Source: Telluria antibiotica
GTDB taxonomy: Bacteria > Pseudomonadota > Gammaproteobacteria > Burkholderiales > Burkholderiaceae_D
Length of the DNA: 64,000 nucleotides
Reading direction: 5' to 3'
Assembly (NCBI RefSeq): GCF_011682055.1
Contig: NZ_JAAQOM010000009.1
Span: 186,001 to 250,000, forward strand
Program-made: the position numbers and the translations under genes
The notes under the pieces: generated by a model
What the model saw: only the letters and a program-made list of their open reading frames with translations
Told to the model about the DNA's origin: nothing
Databases searched by the model: none
Shown: one piece after another, positions 9,487 through 17,584 of the stretch
How positions within the stretch are numbered: position 1 is the stretch's first letter
Layout of the letters: every line of letters starts with the position of its first letter

Positions 9487-9906
9487 CTAGCAGATCAGGG
9501 GGTTGTAGGTCATCATCTCGCGCGGGAGGTAGGTCGAGAATCCGGGAAGCATGACCAGGGGGGTGGCCAGCAGGCTCGGGATGGGAGCGATCCAGCGGAA
9601 TTGCAGGCCCGTGATCGAGACGGTGACGGATTCGCAGTTGGTCGCATCGCAGTTTGCCGGCTGCCAGGCGACGTCGATGTCGGAGATCTGCGGCATCAAT
9701 CCCTGCATCGTCGCGAGGATCCGTGCCTTGTTGGTCGGATCCGCGCACACGACCGCGTACCGTGCGCCGGCGCGGGCGGTCTCGTTGGCGGCGTTCCACG
9801 TGTACAGCAGGCGCGCAAAGTCGAGGATGCCCAGCAGGAAGCCAAGGAGCAGGAGGAAGACGAGGGCGAATTCGACGCTGGTCGAGCCCCTTTGCCTGGT
9901 ATTCAT
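9487..9906 (-). CDS. TadE-like pseudopilin of the Tad locus
   Basis: 139 residues. The N-terminus RQRGSTSVEFALVFLLLLGF is a class III prepilin signature: cleavage after Gly, Glu at +5, Phe at +6, then a long hydrophobic helix. TadE and TadF are minor pseudopilins processed by the TadV peptidase. The rest is a periplasmic domain with three Cys (VVCAD, ANCDATNCES) and another at the C-terminus. Its start overlaps the preceding gene by four bases (ATGA), so translation is probably coupled. Confidence 0.85.
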   Translation of the reverse strand: MNTRQRGSTSVEFALVFLLLLGFLLGILDFARLLYTWNAANETARAGARYAVVCADPTNKARILATMQGLMPQISDIDVAWQPANCDATNCESVTVSITGLQFRWIAPIPSLLATPLVMLPGFSTYLPREMMTYNPLIC

Positions 9907-10328
9907 GACGGGCTCCGCATCGTGGCCTGGATCGTGCCGAAGACAATGTTGTTGAGACTCATGCCGAACACGTTCCCGGCCAGCGGCACGAACGTGAATC
10001 CGGTGACGCTGACGGTGACGGTGTTCATGACTGGGTAGCTGCCCGCCGTGTTCCAGACGGGATCGGGTACGTTGGACAGCGTCAGTCCGGGAACGAGCGG
10101 CGAGCCGGTACCGGTCGGGTTCCCGTAGACGATGATGTTCTTCGCGTTGGCGATGTCCTTGCCCTGGGCGCGCACCGACAGGTAGCGCGCGGCCTGACGG
10201 ACGGATTTCGTGATCGTATCGTACTGGTAGTAGGCGCGGCCGAATTCCGTCGTCAGGAACAGCAGCATGACGAACATCGGCAGGATCAGGGCGAACTCGA
10301 CCAGAGCAATGCCTTTCTGGTGCTTCAT
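9903..10328 (-). CDS. Second TadE-like pseudopilin of the Tad locus
   Basis: 141 residues with prepilin motif KGIALVEFALILPMFV (cleavage after Gly, Glu at +5), followed by one membrane helix and a mostly beta periplasmic domain. It is a paralogue of the next gene, and the pair probably corresponds to TadE and TadF of other Tad loci; which is which cannot be decided by eye. The ATG at 10328 lies 10 bases after tadG, with an AAGGAG ribosome site in between. Confidence 0.85.
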   Translation of the reverse strand: MKHQKGIALVEFALILPMFVMLLFLTTEFGRAYYQYDTITKSVRQAARYLSVRAQGKDIANAKNIIVYGNPTGTGSPLVPGLTLSNVPDPVWNTAGSYPVMNTVTVSVTGFTFVPLAGNVFGMSLNNIVFGTIQATMRSPS

Positions 10329-10338
10329 GACGAACTCC

Positions 10339-11553
10339 TTAACGGACGAGGACGGGAACGAGCGGCCCCGCGAGGCCACCCGGGAGACCGTTGGCGGTAC
10401 AGGGACTGGCCGCATCCGAGGCGTTGCCCAGGAACTCCAGCTGCACGTCGTCAAAGGGCGAAGGAATGGGCTGTAGCATGAGCATGCAGGCGAAGTTGAT
10501 CACGTTGTAGCCGCCGTCGACGACCGGCACCACGACGAGGCGCCGGTTGGTGCCGTATTTCTTCAGGTCGCCGTTCGCCCCGCCCGTGGCCACCGTCGTG
10601 AACTGGTTGAGTTTCAATCCGGTCGCGGTCTCGCAGGCACCGACCGAGCTGGCGCAGTTGGCGAACGCCTGGCGCTTGTTGACGAAATCGCCGTAGGCAT
10701 TGCTCCCGGTTTGCCACGTGCCGGCTTTGGTGTACACGAATCCGGTGAAATCGGGGCTCGCGACGGCCGGTCCGCTGTTGTTCTTGTAGATGCCGAAGCG
10801 CGCATTCCACGTGTCGGCGACCGTGCCCTGCACGCCAGGCGTGCCCAGTTTGCTGCCCACCTTGGTGCCGCAATAGCCTTTCAGTTCGGCTTCCGTTTCG
10901 GAGGCGCTGGTACTGCCGTCCAGGTTCGCCCAGCCGATCTGCCCGGCCGACGCGGAGGTCTTGCTCAACAGCGTGACCCATTCGCCCTTGACGAAGCCGA
11001 AATTGGGAGCGGTCCCGCCCGTCTTCGGTTTCAGTGCGAGGGGCATGGGGCAGGTCGACTGCGCCGGCGCGGTCGTCGCTTCCGCCAGGGCGGCGACGTC
11101 CATCTTCGCGGCAAATGCCGGGGAGCCGACCAGCAGGCCGGCCATGTGGACGAGGTTTGTCGTCGTGTCGTGCTGGATGTGGTTGCAGCGCACGTAGCGC
11201 GCCGTCGCACTGGTGGCGCCGACGTCGTGGTTCTGGTCGCGGAACGTGATGTCGGCGGCCGTCACCTGACCCTTGCCGCTCCAGGTGGCGGACTGCAGGT
11301 CGACCCGGTTCACGTTGCCGGCCGCGATGCCGGCATTGGTGGCCCGTGTCAGCGTATCGGGCTGGCCGTTCAATTCCTGCGCGGCGGCGAGGGCGCACGC
11401 GTCCATCGACGTTTGCAGTTCCGTCCGGACGATGAAGAGATGTCCGAGATCGAGCGCCAGTCCCATGAAGCCGAGCAGCAGGAACAGCAGGAGCGCGACG
11501 GTGACGATGACCGCGCCCGCTTCGTGTCTCCTTTGTTTGATCAGGAACCGCAT
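10339..11553 (-). CDS. tadG: TadG-like Flp pilus assembly protein
   Basis: 404 residues. It begins MRFLIKQRRHEAGAVIVTVA and has one N-terminal membrane helix (Putative Flp pilus-assembly TadE/G-like domain), then LDLGHLFIVRTELQTSMDACALAAAQEL, the conserved block of this family, and a large periplasmic region with several cysteines. Unlike the two TadE-like proteins it lacks Glu at +5 after the Gly, which is usual for TadG. The ATG at 11553 is preceded by a GGA-rich leader. It sits between the pilin gene and the pseudopilins. Confidence 0.85.
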   Translation of the reverse strand: MRFLIKQRRHEAGAVIVTVALLLFLLLGFMGLALDLGHLFIVRTELQTSMDACALAAAQELNGQPDTLTRATNAGIAAGNVNRVDLQSATWSGKGQVTAADITFRDQNHDVGATSATARYVRCNHIQHDTTTNLVHMAGLLVGSPAFAAKMDVAALAEATTAPAQSTCPMPLALKPKTGGTAPNFGFVKGEWVTLLSKTSASAGQIGWANLDGSTSASETEAELKGYCGTKVGSKLGTPGVQGTVADTWNARFGIYKNNSGPAVASPDFTGFVYTKAGTWQTGSNAYGDFVNKRQAFANCASSVGACETATGLKLNQFTTVATGGANGDLKKYGTNRRLVVVPVVDGGYNVINFACMLMLQPIPSPFDDVQLEFLGNASDAASPCTANGLPGGLAGPLVPVLVR

Positions 11554-11627
11554 GATCGTCCTTTCGTGCTCGTGACAAGCGAGGGTTGGGCGGTTCCGGA
11601 CAGCGGCGCCGCCCACCGCGGCCCGGT

Positions 11628-11834
11628 TCAGGTGCAGGTGCCGCTGCCACTCAGGCAAGTCGCGATCCGCGTCGCCAGTGCCGAGAACGGTGAGGAGCCG
11701 GCGATCTTGGCGAGGCCGAGCGCCAGCGCGATCGACACGAGGGCGATGATGAGTCCGTATTCGACGACTTGCGATCCCTCTTCCTCGCGGACAAAGTCGG
11801 TGGCCAGGGTTTTCATGGAGTTCAGGATGTCCAT
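11628..11834 (-). CDS. flp: Flp-type major pilin
   Basis: 68 residues, the typical size of a Flp prepilin. A charged leader (VREEEG) precedes the cleavage site, then SQVVEYGLIIALVSIALALG with the diagnostic Glu(+5)-Tyr(+6), and a short C-terminal tail with two Cys (TCLSGSGTCT) that may form a small disulfide loop. After processing by TadV it would polymerise into the adhesive Tad pilus. A hairpin lies about 40 bases upstream of the start (11873-11892), and a 74-base gap separates it from tadG, so its transcript level could differ from that of the rest of the operon. Confidence 0.92.
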   Translation of the reverse strand: MDILNSMKTLATDFVREEEGSQVVEYGLIIALVSIALALGLAKIAGSSPFSALATRIATCLSGSGTCT

Positions 11835-11872
11835 TTCAAAGTCCTTTCAATGACTGGTTAGTGGAAAATCAT

Positions 11873-11892
11873 GGGCCGACCGATGCCGGCCC
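11873..11892 (-). terminator. Hairpin upstream of the flp pilin gene, possible attenuator
   Basis: GGGCCG (11873-11878) pairs with CGGCCC (11887-11892) across an 8-base loop. Read on the minus strand the stem is followed by ATGATTTTCC, a short T-rich run. It lies between the small lipoprotein gene and flp, where a partial terminator or processing site would set the pilin to machinery ratio. The T tract is weak. Confidence 0.3.
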
Positions 11893-11958
11893 GGTGCTGC
11901 CTCTGCTACTACTTCATATCGGAGCCGACTGCGCTCCGCATTCGGCGCGGTGTGGGCT

Positions 11959-12252
11959 TCAACGGCCGCCGGAGCCGCCGTTCCCGCCGCCGATCGCGCC
12001 GCCGATGTTGACCACGTTCACGACCGGCGGCGGTTCCTTGAACGAATCCTGGTAGCGCTTGATCGCTTCCTTCGCGGCGCGGCCGTCGATGCCCTTGACC
12101 TCGTCGGGGCGGCTGCCCGCGGCGGGATCGATCGTCATCGCGAGCCTGGCCGCGCGCACGGCCGCACCCAGCTGCATGTCGTAGTGCGGGGTCGGGGTCT
12201 CCGCGCAACCGCCGGCCAGCAGCGCCAGCGCGCATACGGTGATCGTTTTCAT
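11959..12252 (-). CDS. Small putative lipoprotein of the Tad locus
   Basis: 97 residues, family not recognised. MKTITVCALALLAGGCAE looks like a lipoprotein signal, although Ala rather than Leu occupies the -3 position. The mature part has a charged alpha segment (DEVKGIDGRAAKEAIKRYQ) and ends in a Gly-rich tail (GGAIGGGNGGSGGR). Its ATG overlaps the rcpA stop by four bases (ATGA), so it is translationally coupled to the secretin. By position it could be the outer-membrane accessory or pilotin role filled by RcpB/CpaD or TadD elsewhere, since no other candidate is in this locus. That role is inference. Confidence 0.75.
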   Translation of the reverse strand: MKTITVCALALLAGGCAETPTPHYDMQLGAAVRAARLAMTIDPAAGSRPDEVKGIDGRAAKEAIKRYQDSFKEPPPVVNVVNIGGAIGGGNGGSGGR

Positions 12253-13694
12253 TTGGTGCTCCTTTCGAGGCTGCCGTTGAGGTACACCTCGGCCCGTGCC
12301 GGCGGCACGTGGTTGTCGGTGGGCAGGCGCGGCGCGGTGGCCAGCGGCTTGACGAGGCGGGGCGTGACGACGAACATCAGCTCCGTCTGGTCCTTCTGGA
12401 ATTCGCTGCTGCGGAACAGCGCGCCGAGCACGGGGATCTCGCCCAGGCCGGGGAAGCGCTTGATCGTCTCCGTCGTGTTGTTCTTGATGAGCCCCGCGAT
12501 CACGTAGCTCTGGCCGTCGTTCAGCTGCACCGTCGTGTCGGCGCGCCGCACGGTGAACGAGGGCAGCACCGAGGTGACGCCGTTGACCGACACGAACGGA
12601 TTGCCCGTCTGCGCGAGGTCGGACACTTCGGACACCATCTTGAGGTTGACACGCGAGCCGCCCAGCACCGTCGGCGTGAACTTGATGCCGATGCCGAATT
12701 CCTTCTCTTCCAGCGTGATCGTCGTCAAGCCGCCGACACTGGGATCGCGTGCCACCGGGATGAAGATCTTGCCGCCTGACAGGAAGCTGGCCTGCTGCCC
12801 GCTGACGGCCATGATGTTGGGTTCGGCGAGCACCCGCACGAGGCCGTCGTCCTTCTGGCCGTCGACTTGCAGCGTCGTGCGGCCGAGCCGCATCGCCTGG
12901 GCGAAGGCGCCGCCTTCGCTGAGGAAGTTCGAGAGCAGCGAGAACGTGTCCGTGCCGCCGTTGCGGCTGCGGGCGAGGCCGACGCTGGAACCCAGCTTGT
13001 CGAGCAGCGTCTTGCTGACTTCCGCAATCTTCACCTCGAGCATGACCTGCTGGGCACCCGCGACGTGCAGCAGGTTCACGACCTTCTTGCCGTCGCCGTA
13101 GGACGCGGCCAGCGACAGCACCTGGTCGAGGACCGCCGGGTCGCTGACTTCGCCCGTCAGCACGAGGCTGTTTTCGGCGGCCTTCACGCGGATGCCGCGT
13201 TCGTCCGGCACCAGGTCGGCCAGCAGCGACTGCAGCGCTTCCGGATCGACGGTCACGACGATGTCCTTCAGGTGGCAGCGGCCTTCGGCATCCTGCAGGA
13301 TCACGTTCATGGCGCCCGTCTTGCGGCCGAGGACGAACAGCTCCGTCGGCGCCAGCAGCGTGATGCGCACTTCCGACACGCCATCTTGTTCCGGCACCGG
13401 GGCGGGCATGGCGGCCTGCGGCATGCCGGGCAGCGTGGGTCCGGTCGGCTGCGCCACGGCGGCGCGCTGGCCGGGCTGGGCGCCGCCGACGGCCATGCGG
13501 ATGACGGCATAGGGCAGCATCACGACGGTCGACTTGCCGAGCGTGACATACGACGGCTTTTCGACCTGCGTGGCGGTGCACTGGCGCAGCGCGGCGGCGT
13601 GCCGGGCGGTTGCTGCGGACGTTGTTCCCGAGGCGGCGGCGTTGGCGCAGCACAGCGCGGCGGCGGCGAGCGTGGTGAGGACGGTATGGCGCAC
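12249..13694 (-). CDS. rcpA: Tad pilus secretin RcpA/CpaC
   Basis: 481 residues with a Sec signal peptide (LAAAALCCANAAA), an N-terminal pilus-formation domain, a BON-like segment (LVLTGEVSDPAVLDQVL) and the C-terminal secretin domain (VPVLGALFRSSEFQKDQTEL is the family signature). It forms the outer-membrane pore through which the Flp pilus emerges. The start is a GTG at 13694 behind CTGGAG, giving a good signal peptide. It follows cpaB by 29 bases. Confidence 0.92.
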   Translation of the reverse strand: MRHTVLTTLAAAALCCANAAASGTTSAATARHAAALRQCTATQVEKPSYVTLGKSTVVMLPYAVIRMAVGGAQPGQRAAVAQPTGPTLPGMPQAAMPAPVPEQDGVSEVRITLLAPTELFVLGRKTGAMNVILQDAEGRCHLKDIVVTVDPEALQSLLADLVPDERGIRVKAAENSLVLTGEVSDPAVLDQVLSLAASYGDGKKVVNLLHVAGAQQVMLEVKIAEVSKTLLDKLGSSVGLARSRNGGTDTFSLLSNFLSEGGAFAQAMRLGRTTLQVDGQKDDGLVRVLAEPNIMAVSGQQASFLSGGKIFIPVARDPSVGGLTTITLEEKEFGIGIKFTPTVLGGSRVNLKMVSEVSDLAQTGNPFVSVNGVTSVLPSFTVRRADTTVQLNDGQSYVIAGLIKNNTTETIKRFPGLGEIPVLGALFRSSEFQKDQTELMFVVTPRLVKPLATAPRLPTDNHVPPARAEVYLNGSLERSTK

Positions 13695-13723
13695 GATTGA
13701 CTCCAGTCCGGTTGGCGTGGTCG

Positions 13724-14551
13724 CTAGTTGAAGCAGCTCTGCCTGCTCGAACCATCGGGCATCTCGATGACTTCGATGCAGTGGCCCGGCGCGGCGGGGC
13801 GCGGCCGGGGCGGCGTCACGCGGACGGGGGCGGCAGTCTTGAAGACTTTCGGTTCGCCCAGCAGTTCGGTACGGGTGATGCCGGCGGTGCTGACGGTCGC
13901 TTCGTCCGACTGGTTGCGCAGGGCGAGCGACAGGGTGCCGATGCTGCGGGCCAGGTCGAGTTTTTCCGAGTCGGCCAGCGACAGCTCGAGCGTGACCGCG
14001 TTGACGACCTTCGGCTTGGTGTCGTCGCGGCCTGCTTCCTGCGCCACGGCCAGCACGAGCACATGTTCGAGCACGGTCTTGCTGATCGGTTTCGTCTCGC
14101 CCTTGCCCTCTTCGCGCTGGGCGTGGACGAGGATGTCGACGTAGTTGCCGGGGAGGGCGAAGCCGGCCACGCCGACGACGTCGTTGACGCGCACCGTCAT
14201 CGCCCGCTTGCCCTCGGCGATGACCGCGGACAGGCCGCCCATCGTGCCGACCGGAGCCAGCTTGCCACCGATGATGGCCTCGCCGCGCACCACGTCCAGC
14301 TTGACGACGCGGGCCTTCAGCGCGGCGGGATCGGCGACCGCGCCTGTCGGCAGTGCCGTGGCAGGCCAGTCGATCGTCGTCAGCATTTCCGGTTCGAGCC
14401 GGCTGCCGGCCGGGATGTCGACGGTGGCGACGACCACCTTGTTGGCCGCGACCTTGTTGCGCTGGCCGACCCAGTTGTTGGCGTAGATGGCGGCCACGAG
14501 GCCGAGGACGGCCGCAAGCAGCAGCAGGGCGAATGCCTTGACGTTTTTCAT
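13724..14551 (-). CDS. cpaB: Flp pilus assembly protein CpaB/RcpC
   Basis: 275 residues. One N-terminal membrane helix (AFALLLLAAVLGLVAAIY) is followed by a SAF domain (VVVATVDIPAGSRLEPEML) and the RcpC/CpaB domain. These periplasmic proteins are proposed to stabilise or gate the secretin. The C-terminal tail is Pro/Arg-rich and ends with a Cys pair (CIEVIEMPDGSSRQSCF). The ATG at 14551 lies 18 bases after tadV. Confidence 0.9.
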   Translation of the reverse strand: MKNVKAFALLLLAAVLGLVAAIYANNWVGQRNKVAANKVVVATVDIPAGSRLEPEMLTTIDWPATALPTGAVADPAALKARVVKLDVVRGEAIIGGKLAPVGTMGGLSAVIAEGKRAMTVRVNDVVGVAGFALPGNYVDILVHAQREEGKGETKPISKTVLEHVLVLAVAQEAGRDDTKPKVVNAVTLELSLADSEKLDLARSIGTLSLALRNQSDEATVSTAGITRTELLGEPKVFKTAAPVRVTPPRPRPAAPGHCIEVIEMPDGSSRQSCFN

Positions 14552-14569
14552 GATGTCACCGGAGTCGTG

Positions 14570-15154
14570 TCAGAGGAAACCGAAGTGTGCGGCGACCGTC
14601 GTCGTGATGGTGCCGAGCGCGATGGGAACGCCGTACGGCAGCCTGCCGACGGAATCGGAGCCCGTCGTCGCGATCCGGACGGGCACGCCGGCCGCGACCG
14701 CGATGCTGCCCAGGTGCAGGATCCGCACGACGTTGCCCAGCATGAGGCGCAGGTTGCGGTGGAGCAGCGCAAAGGCGATGGCGCACACGCCGCCTGCGGC
14801 AAGGGAACCGATCAGGGCGAGCGGAACGGCCTGCAGGCCCAGCAGCGAACCGGTCATCGCCATCAGCTTGACGTCGCCGGCGCCGGTAAGGCGAAGCAGC
14901 CACAGCGGAAACAGGATGGCGAAGCCGACACCGGCGCCGGCCAGCGCCCACAGGATGCCGTGGTCACCCCAGAACGGCACGAAGATGCTGTAGCCGAGGC
15001 CGAAGACCAGGCCGCCCATCGTGAGCCAGTTGGGGATGCGCTGGTGGCGCACGTCCAGCACGGCGGCTGTCGCGAGCAGCACGAACAACACCACCGTGCG
15101 CGGATTCGTGACCAGCATGGCGGTGAGTGCGAAAAAGGCGTCGAGCTCGCTCAT
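14570..15154 (-). CDS. tadV: Flp prepilin peptidase TadV/CpaA
   Basis: 194 residues, a membrane aspartyl peptidase of family A24. The two catalytic Asp motifs are visible: LDVRHQRIPNWL and GAGDVKLMA. About five to six membrane segments are seen. It cleaves the Flp pilin and the TadE-like pseudopilins after the Gly of their leaders. It is the first gene of the minus-strand pilus operon, and the promoter must lie in the 239 bases up to the divergent gene at 15394. Confidence 0.92.
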   Translation of the reverse strand: MSELDAFFALTAMLVTNPRTVVLFVLLATAAVLDVRHQRIPNWLTMGGLVFGLGYSIFVPFWGDHGILWALAGAGVGFAILFPLWLLRLTGAGDVKLMAMTGSLLGLQAVPLALIGSLAAGGVCAIAFALLHRNLRLMLGNVVRILHLGSIAVAAGVPVRIATTGSDSVGRLPYGVPIALGTITTTVAAHFGFL

Positions 15155-15336
15155 GTTGTTTGCTCCCTGCTTGACTTGGATCAGTGATTTATTTGCTTAG
15201 GGTCAATGCTTGAGAACAAGTCTATCGATAGGAAGAGTCTCGGACATCAGCCGAGTGTCCCGGTTTCGTTAGGCAAACCTCCTGTTTATGCGCGACAAAC
15301 CCAGTACGGAACGACTGGTTTTATAGTCCACCTTCC

Positions 15337-15364
15337 TTGCAACGTCCGCGCGGTCTCCTATGCT
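15337..15364 (+). promoter_or_regulatory. Sigma-70-like promoter of the BBE oxidoreductase gene
   Basis: TTGCAA at 15337-15342 and TATGCT at 15359-15364 are separated by 16 bases and sit 30 bases before the ATG at 15394. The match to consensus is fair. The same 239-base gap must also contain the promoter of the divergent pilus operon, for which no clear -10 was found. Confidence 0.4.
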
Positions 15365-15393
15365 GAAAGAGACGGATGCGTACGGAGGACGAC

Positions 15394-16782
15394 ATGACGA
15401 GCTTGAACAACGATGTGGTCGAGGGCCTGCGGACGGCCCTGAGAGGACCGCTGCTGCGGCCGGGCGACCCGGACTACGACGGTGCGCGGCAGATCTGGAA
15501 CGCGATGATCGACCGCCACCCGGCGCTGATCCATCGCTGCGCCGGCACGGCCGACGTGTGCACGGCCGTCGCGTTCGCGCGCGACCATGGCGTGCCGCTG
15601 GCCGTGCGCGGCGGCGGCCACAATATCGCCGGCAACGCCGTGTGCGACGACGGGTTCGTGATCGATCTCTCGGCCATGCGCCGCGTCCACGTCGATCCGG
15701 ACGCGCGCCTTGCCTGGGTCGACGGCGGCGCGTTGCTGGGCGACGTCGACCACGAGACGCAGGCGTACGGCCTTGCCGTTCCCCTCGGCATCAATTCGAC
15801 GACCGGCGTCGCCGGCCTCACACTGGGCGGGGGCTTCGGCTGGCTGTCGCGCATGCTTGGGCTGGCGGTCGACAACCTGGTCGGCGCCGACATCGTCACG
15901 GCCGACGCGCGCCGCCGCCACATCGGCCCGCGCGCCGAGCCCGACCTGTTCTGGGCCATCCGCGGCGGCGGCGGCAACTTCGGCGTCGTGACCCGCTTCG
16001 AGTTCGCGCTGCACGCGGTGGGGCCGGCCGTCACGGCCGGGCTGATCGTGTTTTCAGCCGCCGAGGGCAGGGACGTGCTGCGCCGCTACCGCGACTACGT
16101 GGACACGCTGCCGTATGACGTCTCGATCTGGGCCGTGTTGCGCAAGGCACCGCCGCTGCCGTTCCTGCCGGCGGACGTGCACGGCCATGACATCGTCGCG
16201 CTGGCCGTGTTCTCGCCGCGGCCGCCGGACGAGGCGTTGCCGGCGATCGCCCCCGTGCGCGCGTTCGGCACCGTGCTGGGCGAGCACGTTGGCGCCGTGC
16301 CGTATGCGGCGTGGCAGCAGACCTTCGATCCGCTGCTGGCGCCGGGCGCGCGCAACTACTGGAAGTCGCATAATTTCGCCACGTTGTCGGACGACGCGAT
16401 CGACGTCGTGCTGCGCTATGCCGGCAGCGTGCCGTCGCCGCAGTGCGAGATCTTCCTGGGCCTCATCGGCGGCCGCGCCAACGAGCCGGCCGTCGATGCG
16501 ACGGCGTACCCGCACCGCAACGTGACGTACGCGATGAACGTGCACGGGCGCTGGTCCGACGCGGCCGACGACGCGCGCTGCGTGGCTTGGGCGCGCGAGT
16601 TCTTCGCGGCCGTCGCGCCGTACGCGGCGGGCAGCGTCTACGTCAACTTCCTGACGCAGGACGAGGAGACGCGCATCCACGAAGCGTACGGGCCGAACTG
16701 GGACCGGCTCGTGCAGGTCAAGCAGCGCTACGACCCGGACAACCTGTTCCGCTTCAACCACAACATCCCGCCGGCAGGGTAG
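15394..16782 (+). CDS. FAD-linked oxidoreductase, berberine-bridge-enzyme type
   Basis: 462 residues. The FAD_binding_4 domain carries VRGGGHNIAG with His76, the residue that is covalently linked to FAD in this family, and GVAGLTLGGGFGWLSRMLGL. The C-terminal BBE domain ends with YDPDNLFRFNHNIPP. These enzymes oxidise sugars, alcohols or alkaloid-like substrates with oxygen or another acceptor; the substrate here is unknown. The ATG at 15394 is preferred over one at 15376 because a GGAGG ribosome site lies six bases before it. No signal peptide, so cytosolic. Confidence 0.9.
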   Translation: MTSLNNDVVEGLRTALRGPLLRPGDPDYDGARQIWNAMIDRHPALIHRCAGTADVCTAVAFARDHGVPLAVRGGGHNIAGNAVCDDGFVIDLSAMRRVHVDPDARLAWVDGGALLGDVDHETQAYGLAVPLGINSTTGVAGLTLGGGFGWLSRMLGLAVDNLVGADIVTADARRRHIGPRAEPDLFWAIRGGGGNFGVVTRFEFALHAVGPAVTAGLIVFSAAEGRDVLRRYRDYVDTLPYDVSIWAVLRKAPPLPFLPADVHGHDIVALAVFSPRPPDEALPAIAPVRAFGTVLGEHVGAVPYAAWQQTFDPLLAPGARNYWKSHNFATLSDDAIDVVLRYAGSVPSPQCEIFLGLIGGRANEPAVDATAYPHRNVTYAMNVHGRWSDAADDARCVAWAREFFAAVAPYAAGSVYVNFLTQDEETRIHEAYGPNWDRLVQVKQRYDPDNLFRFNHNIPPAG

Positions 16783-16785
16783 GCG

Positions 16786-17484
16786 TCACCCCAGCGCCAG
16801 CTCGACGGCGGCCGCCGCGTGCAGCCCCGTCGTGTCGTACAGCGGCACGGGGCTGTCCTCGGGGCCGACGAGCAGCATGATCTCCGTGCAGCCGAGGATG
16901 ATCGCTTCCGCGCCCGCGGCGACGAGGCGCCCGATCACGGCGCGGTAGGCATCGCGCGACGCGGCTTCGACCTTGCCCTGCACGAGTTCGTCGTAGATGA
17001 TGCGGTGCACGGTCGCGCGGTCGGTGGCGTCCGGCACGATCACGTCGAGCCCGTGCAGGTCGGCGAGGCGGCCCTTGTAGAAATCCTGTTCCATCGTGAA
17101 CGCGGTGCCCAGCAGGCCGACGCGCTTGTGGCCGTCCGCCTTGATGCGTTCCGCTGTCGGGTCGGCGATGTGCAGCAGCGGCAGGTCGACGGCGGCCCGC
17201 AGCCGGTCGTACGCCTTGTGCATCGTGTTCGTGCAAATGATGAGGAAGTCGGCGCCGCCCCGTTCGAGCCGCTGCGCCGCCTCGACCATCAGGTCGGCCG
17301 CATCGTTCCAGCGGTCTTCGCGCTGCAGGACGGCGATGTCGTCGAAGTCGAACGACCACATCAGGCACTGCGCCGAGTGCAGGCCGCCGAGGCGGTCGCG
17401 CACGCCCTCGTTGACGAGGCGATAGTATTCGGCCGAGCTTTTCCAGCTCATCCCGCCCAGCATACCGATGATCTTCTGCGCCAT
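16786..17484 (-). CDS. Aspartate/glutamate racemase family protein
   Basis: 232 residues with the two-cysteine acid-base pair of cofactor-independent racemases: Cys84 in IICTNTMHK and Cys199 in ILGCTEI. MLGGMSWKSSAEYY is the N-terminal signature of the YgeA-like aspartate racemase branch. It would interconvert L and D forms of Asp, Glu or a related amino acid. The stop lies three bases from that of the BBE gene, convergently. Exact substrate unknown. Confidence 0.88.
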   Translation of the reverse strand: MAQKIIGMLGGMSWKSSAEYYRLVNEGVRDRLGGLHSAQCLMWSFDFDDIAVLQREDRWNDAADLMVEAAQRLERGGADFLIICTNTMHKAYDRLRAAVDLPLLHIADPTAERIKADGHKRVGLLGTAFTMEQDFYKGRLADLHGLDVIVPDATDRATVHRIIYDELVQGKVEAASRDAYRAVIGRLVAAGAEAIILGCTEIMLLVGPEDSPVPLYDTTGLHAAAAVELALG

Positions 17485-17584
17485 GCATGTCTCCTGTCGA
17501 GGTCGAGCCGTCCAGTATAGCCAGAAGGCCGATATGGCGCTGCCGCTCGGCGATTCGATCGAAGGCCGGCTGGCGTTCCGGCGC

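Noticed and set aside
15222..15260. Hairpins in the tadV-BBE gap as riboswitch or terminator
   Set aside because: CTATCGATAG and CTCGG/CCGAG are short and lack a T run; no further evidence.
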